Positions 22,049 through 32,700 of a stretch of 64,000 bases of DNA are shown piece after piece. The translations under genes were made by a program, and so were the position numbers. This DNA comes from Taudactylus pleione. Taxonomy: Eukaryota > Chordata > Amphibia > Anura > Myobatrachidae. The stretch spans positions 823,501 through 887,500 of the forward strand of contig JAUIMM010000582.1 in assembly GCA_031769625.1 (NCBI GenBank). Reading direction: 5' to 3'. Position 1 is the stretch's first letter. The number at the start of each line of letters is the position of its first letter. Under the pieces are notes generated by a model. It had not been told where the DNA came from, did no database searches, and saw only the letters and a program-made list of their open reading frames with translations.

Positions 22049-23954
22049 TGGGACGGGCCTCCCTCTGGGGGACCTCAGAGTGGGAGGCCGACTTCTTCTA
22101 TTTGCCCAGTGCTGGCACAATACCACCACGGATGCCTGGGTTCGAGAAGTGGTCTCCCAGGGGTACGCCCTGTCTTTTCGGCACAGACCACCCCACCAGT
22201 TTTTCTGCACAAGTCCTTCTCAGGGCAAGACCAAGGCGTTACAGGTTCAGGAGGCTATAGAGTCCTTGCTGAAAGCAGGGGTCATTGTTCCCGTTCCTCT
22301 ATCACAACGAGGGACGGGGTATTATTCGTCTCTGTTTCTGGTGCAGAAACCCAATGGTTCTCATCGCCCTATCCTCAACTTGAAGTCTCTGAACAAATTC
22401 CTCAGAGTTCCCAAGTTCAGGATGGAAACGTTACGTTCCATCATTCTGGCGATGGAACCGGGGGATTACATGGTGTCCCTGGACATCCAGGACGCCTACC
22501 TCCATGTTCCGATAGCATTTTCACACCAGCGGTATCTGAGGTTCGCTATTCTTCAACACCACTATCAGTTCCGGGCGCTACCCTTTGGTCTCTCCACGGC
22601 ACCAAGGGTGTTCACGAAGATTATGGCGGTCATGGCCGCACATCTTCGGAACCAGAATGTACGGCTGCTGCCGTATCTGGACGACCTCCTGTTGCTGGCG
22701 AGCTCCCCGGAGGTACTGCTTCAACATCTCCACCTGACAATCGCTTGCCTGCAAGCACACGGGTGGTTGATAAATTGGAAAAAGTCCTCCCTGATTCCAT
22801 CACAGCGGATGGTTCATTTGGGAGCCCTGCTGGATTCGCGTCAGCAAAGGATCTTCCTGACTCCGGAGAAGGTCGCCTCCCTACAGCTGCGGATACACAG
22901 TTGCCTGAGCCGTTGCCGTCTGTCGGTCCATTCGGCTATGAGAGTTCTGGGGTCCATGGTGTCGACATTCGACATGGTGGAATTTGCCCAGTTCCATTCC
23001 CGGCCCCTGCAGGGGCTGATTCTATCAGAATGGAACGGGTTACCTCACCGGATCCGCTCTCAGGTGCTGGTGTTGTCTCCGGACGTTCGGCAATCTTTGG
23101 CTTGGTGGCTTCAGACAGCTCATCTGGTCGAGGGGCGCCCATTTTGGATCCCGGACTGGGTCCTGCTCACGACGGATGCCAGTCTCCGGGGTTGGGGGGC
23201 AGTGACCGGCTCTTTGTCGCTTCAGGGTCGTTGGTCAGCGGAAGAAGCACTTCTCCCCATCAACATCCTGGAACTGCGGGCAGTATACAGGGCCCTGCAG
23301 TCGTCCGGCCCCGCTCTTCACGGAAGGGCGGTACAGGTGCAGTCCGACAACGCCACCACGGTGGCGTATATCAACCACCAAGGCGGAACTCGCAGTCAGG
23401 CAGCGATGTCGGAGGTGTCTCGTATCCTGACTTGGGCGGAGGGTCACATTCCGGCGATCTCGGCGGTCTTCATCCCCGGAGTCCTCAATTGGGAGGCGGA
23501 CTTCCTCAGCCGTCACGACTTGCATCCCGGGGAATGGTCGCTTCACCCAGAGGTGTTTCAGCTACTCGTGGACAGGTGGGGACTGCCGGAGCTGGACTTG
23601 ATGGCCTCCCGTCACAATCACAAGTTGCCCGTTTACGGGTCAAGGACAAGAGACGCAGGCGCAAGTCTGGTGGACGCGCTGTCGGTGAAATGGACGTTTC
23701 ACCTGGCGTATCTGTTTCCTCCGCTATCCCTGCTTCCTCGGGTTCTGCGGAAATTCAAGCAGGACGGCGGCATGCTCGTGCTGGTAGCTCCGGCGTGGCC
23801 CAGACGTCCTTGGTACTCCGATCTCAGGAGCCTCTCCATCGACGCTCCGTACCTTCTTCCTCAGCGTCGGGACCTGTTGTCTCAAGGGCCCTGCCTTTAC
23901 CCGGATCTGGGTCGGCTGTCTTTGACGGCGTGGCTCTTGAGACAGCCGTCTTGA
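22002..23954 (+). CDS. DIRS reverse transcriptase / RNase H
   Basis: An uninterrupted 650-codon frame overlaps the end of gag by 47 nt; the true start is unknown. RT motifs in order are SLDIQDAYLHVPI (about residues 159-171), FRALPFGLSTAPRVF (190-204) and the catalytic YLDD box at 225-228. RNase H follows with TDAS (391-394), ELRAVYRAL (425-433), QSDNATTVAYI (447-457) and NWEADFLSR (496-504), supplying the acidic residues D392, E425, D449 and D500. The enzyme would copy element RNA to DNA. The last 265 nt overlap the recombinase frame, as is common in DIRS elements. Confidence 0.92.
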   Translation: MLGALLPSRKINLRPDGTGLPLGDLRVGGRLLLFAQCWHNTTTDAWVREVVSQGYALSFRHRPPHQFFCTSPSQGKTKALQVQEAIESLLKAGVIVPVPLSQRGTGYYSSLFLVQKPNGSHRPILNLKSLNKFLRVPKFRMETLRSIILAMEPGDYMVSLDIQDAYLHVPIAFSHQRYLRFAILQHHYQFRALPFGLSTAPRVFTKIMAVMAAHLRNQNVRLLPYLDDLLLLASSPEVLLQHLHLTIACLQAHGWLINWKKSSLIPSQRMVHLGALLDSRQQRIFLTPEKVASLQLRIHSCLSRCRLSVHSAMRVLGSMVSTFDMVEFAQFHSRPLQGLILSEWNGLPHRIRSQVLVLSPDVRQSLAWWLQTAHLVEGRPFWIPDWVLLTTDASLRGWGAVTGSLSLQGRWSAEEALLPINILELRAVYRALQSSGPALHGRAVQVQSDNATTVAYINHQGGTRSQAAMSEVSRILTWAEGHIPAISAVFIPGVLNWEADFLSRHDLHPGEWSLHPEVFQLLVDRWGLPELDLMASRHNHKLPVYGSRTRDAGASLVDALSVKWTFHLAYLFPPLSLLPRVLRKFKQDGGMLVLVAPAWPRRPWYSDLRSLSIDAPYLLPQRRDLLSQGPCLYPDLGRLSLTAWLLRQPS

Positions 23955-24973
23955 GGTCTCGGGGCTTCTCCAGTTCGGTTATTGGTACCATGCTCAGGGC
24001 ACGCAAGCCTGCTTCAGCACGGATTTATCACAGAGTGTGGCACACTTACTTTCAGTGGTGTGAGTCCAGACATTATGATCCTCAGGTGTTCAGAGTTTCC
24101 AGGATCTTGGAATTTCTTCAGTCAGGATTGGATCTCGGCTTACGCCTTGCATCTCTGAAGGTTCATGTGTCCGCCTTGTCCGTGTGGTTTCAACAGCGGA
24201 TTGCAATACTACCAGACGTTCACACCTTTTTCCAGGGTGTTCTCAGGATCCAGCCTCCCTTTGTGCCTCCTGTGGCTCCTTGGGACTTGGCGGTGGTGCT
24301 ACGGGTCCTGCAGGGTCCTCCGTTTGAGCCTCTTGAGGCGGTGGAGCTCAAGTGGCTGACATTTAAGACGGTTTTTCTCCTGGCAATTGCTTCGGCCAGG
24401 AGGGTGTCTGAATTGGGGGCGCTTTCCTGTCGCCCTCCTTTCCTGATTTTTCACCAGGACAGAGCGGTGCTCCGCACTCGTCCTGAGTTTTTGCCCAAAG
24501 TGGTCTCGAAGTTCCACATTAATCAGGAACTTGTTGTGCCAGCTTTTCAGTCCCCTGATCTTTCAGCTGGTGAGACTTCCTTAGATGTGGTCCGGGCGCT
24601 TAGAATTTATGTAGACCGGACGGCTTCGGTTAGGAAGTCTGATTCCTTGTTTATCCTCTTTGGTTTTCACAAGAGGGGTTGGCCTGCCAACAAACAAACG
24701 TTAGCCCGTTGGCTTCGTTCCGTTATTTGTGAGGCTTATGCACAAGAGGGTTTACCTGTGCCAGCCTCTGTTAAGGCTCATTCCACTCGTTCTGTGGGTC
24801 CCTCTTGGGCTGCTAGAAGTGGCGCTTCTGCTGTTCAGCTGTGTAAGGCGGCCACTTGGTCTTCTATTCAAACGTTTTTGAGGTTCTATGCGTTTGACAC
24901 CTTCGCCTCTCAGGATGCTTCCTTCAGCGCCGGGTGCTCCTTTCAGCACAGGAGCGTCCCCGCCCTTAGTTGA
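23690..24973 (+). CDS. DIRS tyrosine recombinase
   Basis: This frame stays open upstream to 22109, but that part is the shadow of RT. The ATG at 23690 is the first plausible start and gives 427 aa. The C-terminal half is a phage-integrase-type catalytic domain: the box I Arg in ASARRVSELGAL (R237/R238), the HSTR box (H364, R367) and the nucleophile Tyr in FLRFYAFD (Y400). It would integrate the circular DNA form by site-specific recombination. All expected catalytic residues are present and no stop interrupts them. Confidence 0.9.
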   Translation: MDVSPGVSVSSAIPASSGSAEIQAGRRHARAGSSGVAQTSLVLRSQEPLHRRSVPSSSASGPVVSRALPLPGSGSAVFDGVALETAVLRSRGFSSSVIGTMLRARKPASARIYHRVWHTYFQWCESRHYDPQVFRVSRILEFLQSGLDLGLRLASLKVHVSALSVWFQQRIAILPDVHTFFQGVLRIQPPFVPPVAPWDLAVVLRVLQGPPFEPLEAVELKWLTFKTVFLLAIASARRVSELGALSCRPPFLIFHQDRAVLRTRPEFLPKVVSKFHINQELVVPAFQSPDLSAGETSLDVVRALRIYVDRTASVRKSDSLFILFGFHKRGWPANKQTLARWLRSVICEAYAQEGLPVPASVKAHSTRSVGPSWAARSGASAVQLCKAATWSSIQTFLRFYAFDTFASQDASFSAGCSFQHRSVPALS

Positions 24974-24990
24974 ACTGCTTTGGGACATCC

Positions 24991-25102
24991 CCAAGGTCAA
25001 CCCTGTGGACCCCCTATGGACCCTGAAGTAGAAAACAGGAGATATGGTAAGAACTTACCTTTTGTTATCTCTGTTTCTACGAAGTCCATAGGGTCCACAG
25101 GG
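24991..25102 (+). repeat. DIRS internal complementary region
   Basis: The first part (24991-25034) is the reverse complement of the left outer end. The second (25035-25102, CAGGAGATATGGTAAGAACT onward) is the reverse complement of the right outer end at about 25370-25438. This back-to-back layout is diagnostic of DIRS1-type elements. Confidence 0.9.
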
Positions 25103-25248
25103 CGCCCGCCCTGACGCACCTGGCTTCAAATGGGCTGTGTGGCTGGTCACCGGTTTTCCGTTTCCTATTGCTGTGAGTATGGTTTCTTGTGTGTTCCAGT
25201 CTTCCTTCTCTCTGTTCCATATTCTCCTCCGGCCTAGGCTGCTTACCA

Positions 25249-25438
25249 ACTGAGGTGCCTGTGGCTCGGGGGCGGGGTATAGAGGAGGACCCAAGTGCAT
25301 CCTGGGAGCTAAAAGCTTAACTGTGTGGTGCCCATGGATCCTGTTCCAGCTATAACCCCAAGGTCAACCCTGTGGACCCTATGGACTTTGTAGAAACAGA
25401 GATAACAAAGGTAAGTTCTTACCATATCTCCTGTTTTT
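25249..25438 (+). repeat. DIRS right inverted terminal repeat
   Basis: It starts ACTGAGGTGCCTGTGGCTCG, passes AGCTAAAAGCTTAACTGTGT and ends near TACCATATCTCCTGTTTTT. The outer ~40 bp (from AGAGATAACAAAGG) extend beyond the part shared with the left repeat and match the internal complementary region. Confidence 0.92.
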
Positions 25439-28367
25439 GATTGTTTTTTTTACAATTTTTTTAATTTTACTAGAGTATGCGTTTTAGGGTGCGAGTATAT
25501 CAGAGACACAAGTCTTCTGGTGAAACACTCACAACTTGTAATGTGAGTTTAGCAGAAGCATACACAGATCAATGAGATCCATCCAGGATTCTGTGTATAA
25601 AAAGGGATTTCAAGGGTTAAAATAAAAAAATGACGTGATGTCCCCCTCCAAAAGCACAACCAGCACTGGGCTGTGTGAGCCGGTCCTGGCTGTGAAAATA
25701 CAGGGGGAAAAAAAGTTAAGGGTCCCCATGTATATTCATCAACCAGCACAAGGCTCTAATTAACGGGGGTGTAATGCTGTAACCGAGGGACACGCTTCAC
25801 GTGGTCCCCAGGCCAAAACATGAAGCACCCCATGCTCCAAATAAATGTCCTCTGCTCGTTTAAAATTGTTAAAGGGTGACTGGGGTGTGTGACCGGTTCC
25901 AGTGTCCTATACGCAAAGCCGAGATATTGGCATTTATGGAGATCATCTGATAAAAAATGGTGGCTGCACGTGATCTACTATAAATGGTAATATCTCGGCC
26001 TTGCATATAGGACAATGGGACCGGTCACGCACCCTGAGTTACAACCCTGCATATAGTGACATACTGAATGGGACATGTGCAGTAGATAGTTACACGTGTG
26101 TCTAGCTGATAACAGTTCTTAACCCATTTACTGTTGGCACTTTTTGGACTGGTCTCATGTTAGAGGCGCATTCTGCGCAGCCTCTGTTTGCCCGTTACAG
26201 TAGCCGCTGGGCACTTGTTCCCGTAGCGGCTCTCCACAGAGGCGCTACCTCCGACCCAACACTTCTGCACATGCGCGGCTACACTGTGTGTCTTCTCTCC
26301 TCTCTGTCCTGCAAAGTGGACATGCCCCTGAGCGTTCTCCTCCATACAGTATACATGTATGAGAGTGTGCATATACACCTAGCACACTGCAACGCCCAAT
26401 ATAACCCTAACGCTCCTGGCTGCAACTGGAGAATCCTTACAACCTGTATCTGCTGTTAACCCTTTACATGTTCCAGTCTCTACTTTGTGAATAAACCTCC
26501 CCCTGGTTGTCATTTTCCGTATGGACTAACCTCTATTTGTACGCCTCTGCCACTTACCACCGTAGTGTCGATGTCTTGTTCCAACATCAATATCAGTAAT
26601 ATTTTATGCAACACAAACTCCACCTGTTTTTGTATCAGAAGGCTGAATTTTCATAAAATAGTTCTGATGTGCTTATTCTAAAATATACCCAAAATGACAA
26701 AAAAAAAAGAAAAAGTGGGCTTATTTCATTGAAATTGCACAAAATTAGCTAAAAGAAAATGTGTATTATTTTTTTTTTATTATTCCAAACACCAATAAAT
26801 TCTTTATTGCTCTTGTTTCAGCATGAAATGAAATCGGCAAACGCTGCAATCTACATGTAGGTTTTCCTAATGAAAGTAAAGCACAATATCAGTAAACTCC
26901 CCATCGCCTGATGAGTGTTCTCTCCTAACAGTGCAGGGTAAATCATCAACCATAGTCATAATGAAATAATGACACAGAGACTTATATAAGGGGAAAGGAA
27001 GGTCAGCTTTATTTAATTTTAAACTAATTAAACTATTTAATGTATAACTGAACTAACTAATAGAATAAGAAAGAAAGACAGACAAAGTATGGTGGCGCTG
27101 AAAGAACGTCCCCACAATGCAAGATCACCAGCTGCATACTCACATCGATCTTCTAAATGGGAGGTGGGCAGCCTGCCCATTACCACGCCCAAGGTATCCA
27201 CCTCCCACCCCAATGGCACTACGTGAGGCTCACCTGGTTAGGTGGTTGCCGCTGACCCCTGTAGGGTAGAATCAACCTAAGCCATGTATTGGAAGGGAGA
27301 GCACCTCAAGCTCCAAAGACAGATGGCGACTGCTACCGTTCTTTCCCGCCACAAGAAAAGCTGACACCAAACATCTCAATGAATCGGAGGGAGGGCGGGA
27401 AACAGCCGACCAGAGAAATTTCTATAAAATGGCTACCAAGCAGCAACTCTGAAATAGCACTGACCCACCCCCTGCCATTCCTATAGGCTAACCTAACCCA
27501 ACCCAACAACACTACCTCACTAAACAACTAGCCCCTTCTTGTCTAGAGGCCGACACCCACAGGCTCGGGTGTTTACTTTAACTCCTTGCATATGAAATGC
27601 ACTCCGTCCCAATTCTTAGGTAGGTGGCTATGTAGCTTAGCGAAGATCAAGGTTAGCCCAAATCTGATTTGCGCTGGGTTTCCTGTGGGCAGGTGCTCAG
27701 TAATATGAAGCTGGACTCCGTGTAGTCAGGGATGGACTGAGCGTTTAATTTGGCCCCGCCATTCTCTGTGCACACGTATGGAGAAGGGATGTGGCCATGA
27801 CTTGTGGGGGCGTGGCCACGTCTTGTACTGTAATCATTTTGCTATTTCTGAAAGTTTACTTAAAGCTTTAAAGACAAATAAAGGTAAATGTAAAGAAAAC
27901 GCGTCTTTATTCTGCACACTGGACGGTCCTAGAAGTAAAATAGATTGTTGCATCCGGGACCTGCCCGTACTCTCCACCTGGCTGGAAACTTTCACTTACA
28001 GAAGTACCTACAGACCAGAACCTGCTCAGACACAAGTACAGTGATTTTCCACAGGGGCCGATGTACAAACTATTGTGTTTAGTTAACTGGCAAAAATGAT
28101 CTGCACAAACCCATTAGAGTGTATTAGCCAGTACTGAGCGTTGTCCCTGTGCATACATACAGACGATTGGGGTGACAAGACTTAGGCAGGATGCGGGAAG
28201 GCAGTCTTCTGGTGGTCCGAGGGACTGCCTGCAAATTCGGGAGTCTCCCGCAACTTCCGGGAGAATGTGACAATATAAAATAAATCCACTCAAAACTAAA
28301 ACTGAACTGTAACTACCGTTTCCACCGACTCTGAGGGTCCTATGTGTCAGTTCTTATGCAGTGTGTC
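25439..28367. other. Intergenic, no gene identified
   Basis: About 2.9 kb without a coding exon I can support. It includes an inverted repeat at 25880-26035 (listed) and AT-rich sequence around 26690-26900. The stretch 26940-27540 contains a run ending AGCTTTATTTAATTTTAAAC, which looks repeat-derived but which I cannot classify. Confidence 0.5.
25880..26035. mobile_element. Foldback MITE
   Basis: TGTGTGACCGGTTCCAGTGT...GCCGAGATATTGGCATTTAT on the left pairs with ATAAATGGTAATATCTCGGC...ATGGGACCGGTCACGCAC on the right. The loop is short. No target duplication fixed. Confidence 0.7.
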
Positions 28368-28375
28368 CACTAGCC

Positions 28376-28548
28376 CAGGGGTTCCCAACCACAGTCCTCA
28401 AGGCACACTAACAGTCCAGGTTTTAAGGATAGCCATACTTAAGCACAGGCAGCTTAATTAGTACCTCAGATATTTTGATTAAACCATCTGGATATCACCA
28501 AAACCAGGACTATTAGTGTGTCTTGAGGACCGAGGTTGGGAATTGCTG
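28376..28548. mobile_element. hAT-type MITE inserted in another MITE
   Basis: The ends are CAGGGGTTCCCAACC and GGTTGGGAATTGCTG. The flanking 8-bp duplication is CACTAGCC (28368-28375) and CACTAGAC (28549-28556), one mismatch. The duplicated bases belong to the terminus of the ATCGTT element to the right. Confidence 0.88.
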
Positions 28549-28811
28549 CACTAGACAATATAATTAACGATATCGTTATCATTCAATCATTCATTATATC
28601 GTGCAGTGGATATGCTGTCAACGACCAGAAATGCGCGCTCCCGCTGGTCGTTGACGTCGCTCAGCACCCGAACCTGCTGTCCAACCTTAGGATCAGGGTT
28701 CGGGGATGAGGGAGGGTGTCTATACTGAACGATATATCGTTCAGTGTGGGCTCAATGTCCACTGCACGATATAATGAACTATAACGATATCGTTCATTAT
28801 ATCGTCTAGTG
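28549..28811. mobile_element. MITE with CACTAGACNATATAAT termini (host of two hAT insertions)
   Basis: CACTAGACAATATAATTAAC and AACGATATCGTT on the left mirror AACGATATCGTTCATTATATCGTCTAGTG on the right. Internal hairpins include GTCAACGACCAG against CTGGTCGTTGAC. Both termini have been hit by hAT elements. Confidence 0.75.
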
Positions 28812-29521
28812 CAGTGGTCTCCAACGTTAATTGAGGTGTGAGCTCCTTCAGAAAAAAATAAACCTCCTGGAGAGCTACTAAAATTGTAGAAAACAAAATC
28901 TGGCTAATAACCGAACAAGTTACGGTAATTTAATGAAAAAAAAAATGTTTCATAGAAAATAAAAATGCTTTTATTTATTACAGTGATGTTGTAGTTTAAA
29001 AATAAAATGTAAGTACAGGCACATTTCACTGTAAATTACCGGCTCCAAGGAGAAACGTGCAGTAGAGGAGCAAAAGCTACTGTATAGGCAGAGCTAAGCG
29101 GGTGTCATTCGCTCCGCTGTAGCGTAGACGCTGTGGGTGGAAACACGTCACGTGATTGCTGTAGAGCAGTGATGCCCAACCTCGGTCCTCAAGGCACACT
29201 AACAGTCCTGGTTTTAGTGATATCCATGATTGTGCACAGATGGTTAAATCAATATAACTGAGGTACCAATTAAGTCACTTGTGCTCAACTAAGGCTATCC
29301 CTAAAACCTGGACTGTTAGTGTGCCTTGAGGACTGTGGGTGGGAACCCCTGCTGTAGAGGCTGCAGCAATCACCTGACGTGCTTCCCTGTGACTTCACCC
29401 ATGGCGTCGATGCCAAGGGGGAGCACATGTCAGAGGTCACTTCCTCCTAGTTGACTCAGCAGTACTGCAGCCAGGTGAGCTACCAAAATAAAGACCGCGA
29501 GCTACAGGTTGGAGACCACTG
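28812..29521. mobile_element. Non-autonomous hAT element, ~0.7 kb, with nested hAT
   Basis: The ends are CAGTGGTCTCCAAC and GTTGGAGACCACTG, flanked by the perfect 8-bp duplication GTCTAGTG at 28804-28811 and 29522-29529. There is no transposase frame. A second hAT MITE sits inside at 29167-29351. Confidence 0.9.
29167..29351. mobile_element. hAT-type MITE nested inside a hAT element
   Basis: It begins CAGTGATGCCCAACCTCGGT and ends GGTGGGAACCCCTG, with the perfect 8-bp duplication CTGTAGAG at 29159-29166 and 29352-29359. Same family as 28376-28548. Confidence 0.92.
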
Positions 29522-29679
29522 GTCTAGTGGGTAGGTGGCAGAACTTGGGTATTCAATGAGACTCTCCCCAGAGTAGTATTAATAGGCAATTATTATACCA
29601 ATCTATTAGGTGGCACAATTTTGAATTTCTACACCACTAACACCTCTTGTGTCTTGAGCTCTGATTGGACAACGATCAA

Positions 29680-29689
29680 AAAAAAAAAA

Positions 29690-29727
<38 letters not shown>
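29680..29727. repeat. A-run and (AT)n microsatellite
   Basis: Eleven A followed by about 18 AT/TA dinucleotides, directly at the left border of the large satellite. Confidence 0.93.
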
Positions 29728-29729
<2 letters not shown>

Positions 29730-29732
<3 letters not shown>

Positions 29733-32700
29733 TCCTGGCTGCTGTGTGACCTGTCCTGGCTACTGACACAGTGCAGGGAGGAGAGAGACCTGTACAGAGC
29801 ACACACCAGTCTCCTGCTCTATCCCCTGAGTATTAGTGTGTAGTAAGTGGTGTGAGATCCCGGCTGCTGTGTGACCTGTCCTGGCTACTGACACAGTGCA
29901 GGGAGGAGAGACCTGTACAGAGCACACACCAGTCTCCTGCTCTAACCCCTGAGCATTAGTGTGTAGTAAGTGGTGTGATATCCCGGCAGCTGTGTGACCT
30001 GTCCTGGCTACTGACACAGTGCAGGGAGGAGAGACCTGTACAGAGCACACACCAGTCTCCTGCGCTAACCCCTGAGTATTAGTGTGTAGTAAGTGGTGTG
30101 ATATCCCGGCTGCTGTGTGACCTGTCCTGGCTACTGACACAGTGCAGGGAGGAGAGAGACCTGTACAGAGCACACACCAGTCTCCTGCTCTAACCCCTGA
30201 GTATTAGTGTGTAGTAAGTGGTGTGAGATCCCGGCTGCTGTGTGACCTGTCCTGGCTACTGACACAGTGCAGGGAGGAGAGAGACCTGTACAGAGCACAC
30301 ACCAGTCTCCTGCTCTAACCCCTGAGTATTAGTGTGTAGTAAGTGGTGTGAGATCCCGGCTGCTGTGTGACCTGTCCTGGCTACTGACAGTGCAGGGGGG
30401 GAGAGACCTGTACAGAGCACACACCAGTCTCCTGCTCTAACCCCTGAGCATTAGTGTATAGTAAGTGGTGTGATATCCCGGCTGCTGTGTGACCTGTCCT
30501 TGCTACTGACACAGTGCAGTGAGGAGAGAGACCTATACAGAGCACACACCAGTCTCCTGCTCTAACCCCTGAGTATTAGTGTGTAGTAAGTGGTGTGAGA
30601 TCCCGGCTGCTGTGTGACCTGTCCTGGCTACTGACACAGTGCAGGGAGGAGAGAGACCTGTACAGAGCACACACCAGTTACCTGCTCTAACCCCTGAGCA
30701 TTAGTGTGTAGTAAGTGGTGTGATATCCCGGCTGCTGTGTGACCTGTCCTGGCTACTGACACAGTGCAGGGAGGAGAGAGACCTGTACAGAGCACACACC
30801 AGTCTCCTGCTCTAACCCCTGAGTATTAGTGTGTAGTAAGTGGTGTGAGATCCCGGCTGCTGTGGGACCTGTCCTGGCTACTGACACAGTGCAGGGAGGA
30901 GAGAGACCTGTACAGAGCACACACCAGTCTCCTGCTCTAACCCCTGAGAATTAGTGTGTAGTAAGTGGTGTGATATCCCGGCAGCTGTGTGACCTGTCCT
31001 GGCTACTGACACAGTGCAGGGAGGAGAGAGACCTGTACAGAGCACACACCAGTCTCCTGCTCTAACCCCTGAGTATTAGTGTGTAGTAAGTGGTGTGAGA
31101 TCCTGGCTGCTGTGTGACCTGTCCTGGCTACTGACACAGTGCAGGGAGGAGAGAGACCTGTACAGAGCACACACCAGTCTCCTGCTCTAACCCCTGAGTA
31201 TTAGTGTGTAGTAAGTGGTGTGAGATCCCGGCTGCTGTGTGACCTGTCCTGGCTACTGACACAGTGCAGGGGGGAGAGAGACCTGTACAGAGCACACACC
31301 AGTCTCCTGCTCTAACCCCTGAGTATTAGTGTGTAGTAAGTGGTGTGAGATCCCGGCTGCTGTGTGACCTGTCCTGGCTACTGACACAGTGCAGGGAGGA
31401 GAGAGACCTGTACAGAGCACACACCAGTCTCCTGCTCTAACCCCTGAGTATTAGTGTGTAGTAAGTGTGTGAGATCCTGGTTGCTGTGTGACCTGTCCTG
31501 GCTACTGACACAGTGCAGGGGGGAGAGAGACCTGTACAGAGCACACACCAGTCTCCTGCTCTAACCCCTGAGTATTAGTGTGTAGTAAGTGGTGTGAGAT
31601 CCCGGCTGCTGTGTGACCTGTCCTGGCTACTGACACAGTGCAGGGAGGAGAGAGACCTGTACAGAGCACACACCAGTCTCCTGCTCTAACCCCTGAGTAT
31701 TAGTGTGTAGTAAGTGGTGTGAGATCCCGGCTGCTGTGTGACCTGTCCTGGCTACTGACACAGTGCAGGGAGGAGAGAGTCTTGTACAGAGCACACAGCA
31801 GTCTCCTGCTCTAACCCCTGAGTATTAGTGTATAGTAAGTGGTGTGAGATCCCGGCTGCTGTGTGACCTGTCCTGGCTACTGACACAGTGCAGGGAGGAG
31901 AGAGACCTGTACAGAGCACACACCAGTCTCCTGCTCTAACCCCTGAGTATTAGTGTGTAGGAAGTGGTGTGATATCCTGGCTGCTGTGTGACCTGTCCTG
32001 GCTACTGACACAGTGCAGGGAGGGGAGAGAGACCTGTACAGAGCACACACCAGTCTCCTGCTCTAACCCCTGAGTATTAGTGTATAGTAAGTGGTGTGAG
32101 ATCCCGGCTGCTGTGTGACCTGTCCTGGCTACTGACACAGTGCAGGGAGGAGAGAGACCTGTACAGAGCACACACCAGTCTCCTGCTCTAACCCCTGAGT
32201 ATTAGTGTGTAGTAAGTGGTGTGATATCCCGGCTGCTGTGTGACCTGTCCTGGCTACTGACACAGTGCAGGGAGGAGAGAGACCTGTACAGAGCACACAC
32301 CAGTCTCCTGCTCTAACCCCTGAGCATTAGTGTGTAGTAAGTGGTGTGATATCCCGGCTGCTGTGTGACCTGTCCTGGCTACTGACACAGTGCAGGGAGG
32401 AGAGAGACCTGTACAGAGCACACACCAGTCTCCTGCTCTAACCCCTGAGTATTAGTGTGTAGTAAGTGGTGTGAGATCCCGGCTGCTGTGGGACCTGTCC
32501 TGGCTACTGACACAGTGCAGGGAGGAGAGAGACCTGTACAGAGCACACACCAGTCTCCTGCTCTAACCCCTGTGTATTAGTGTGTAGTAAGTGGTGTGAG
32601 ATCCTGGCTGCTGTGTGACCTGTCCTGGCTACTGACACAGTGCAGGGAGGAGAGAGACCTGTACAGAGCACACACCAGTCTCCTGCTCTAACCCCTGAGT

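Larger units (their letters stand above)
19329..25438 (+). mobile_element. DIRS-type tyrosine-recombinase retrotransposon, nearly full length
   Basis: This 6.1-kb element has the full DIRS layout: inverted terminal repeats (left 19329-19482, right 25249-25438), a gag-like frame, an RT/RNase H frame, an overlapping tyrosine recombinase frame, and an internal complementary region (24991-25102). The last joins sequence complementary to both outer ends. DIRS elements are thought to replicate through a circular intermediate that the internal region helps to form, and they integrate by the recombinase without a target duplication; none is seen here. RT and recombinase frames are uninterrupted. The gag frame changes phase once at an A run. 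The intact frames and well-matched ends suggest a young copy. Confidence 0.93.

Noticed and set aside
22109..23689. First half of the 954-codon + frame in the DIRS element as protein
   Set aside because: It overlaps the RT/RNase H frame, has low-complexity Gly/Ser/Pro composition and no motifs. Only the part from about 23690 on shows the recombinase.
27778..28044. An 88-codon + frame as a small gene
   Set aside because: No recognisable motif, no neighbouring exon and ordinary composition; length is within chance for this much sequence.
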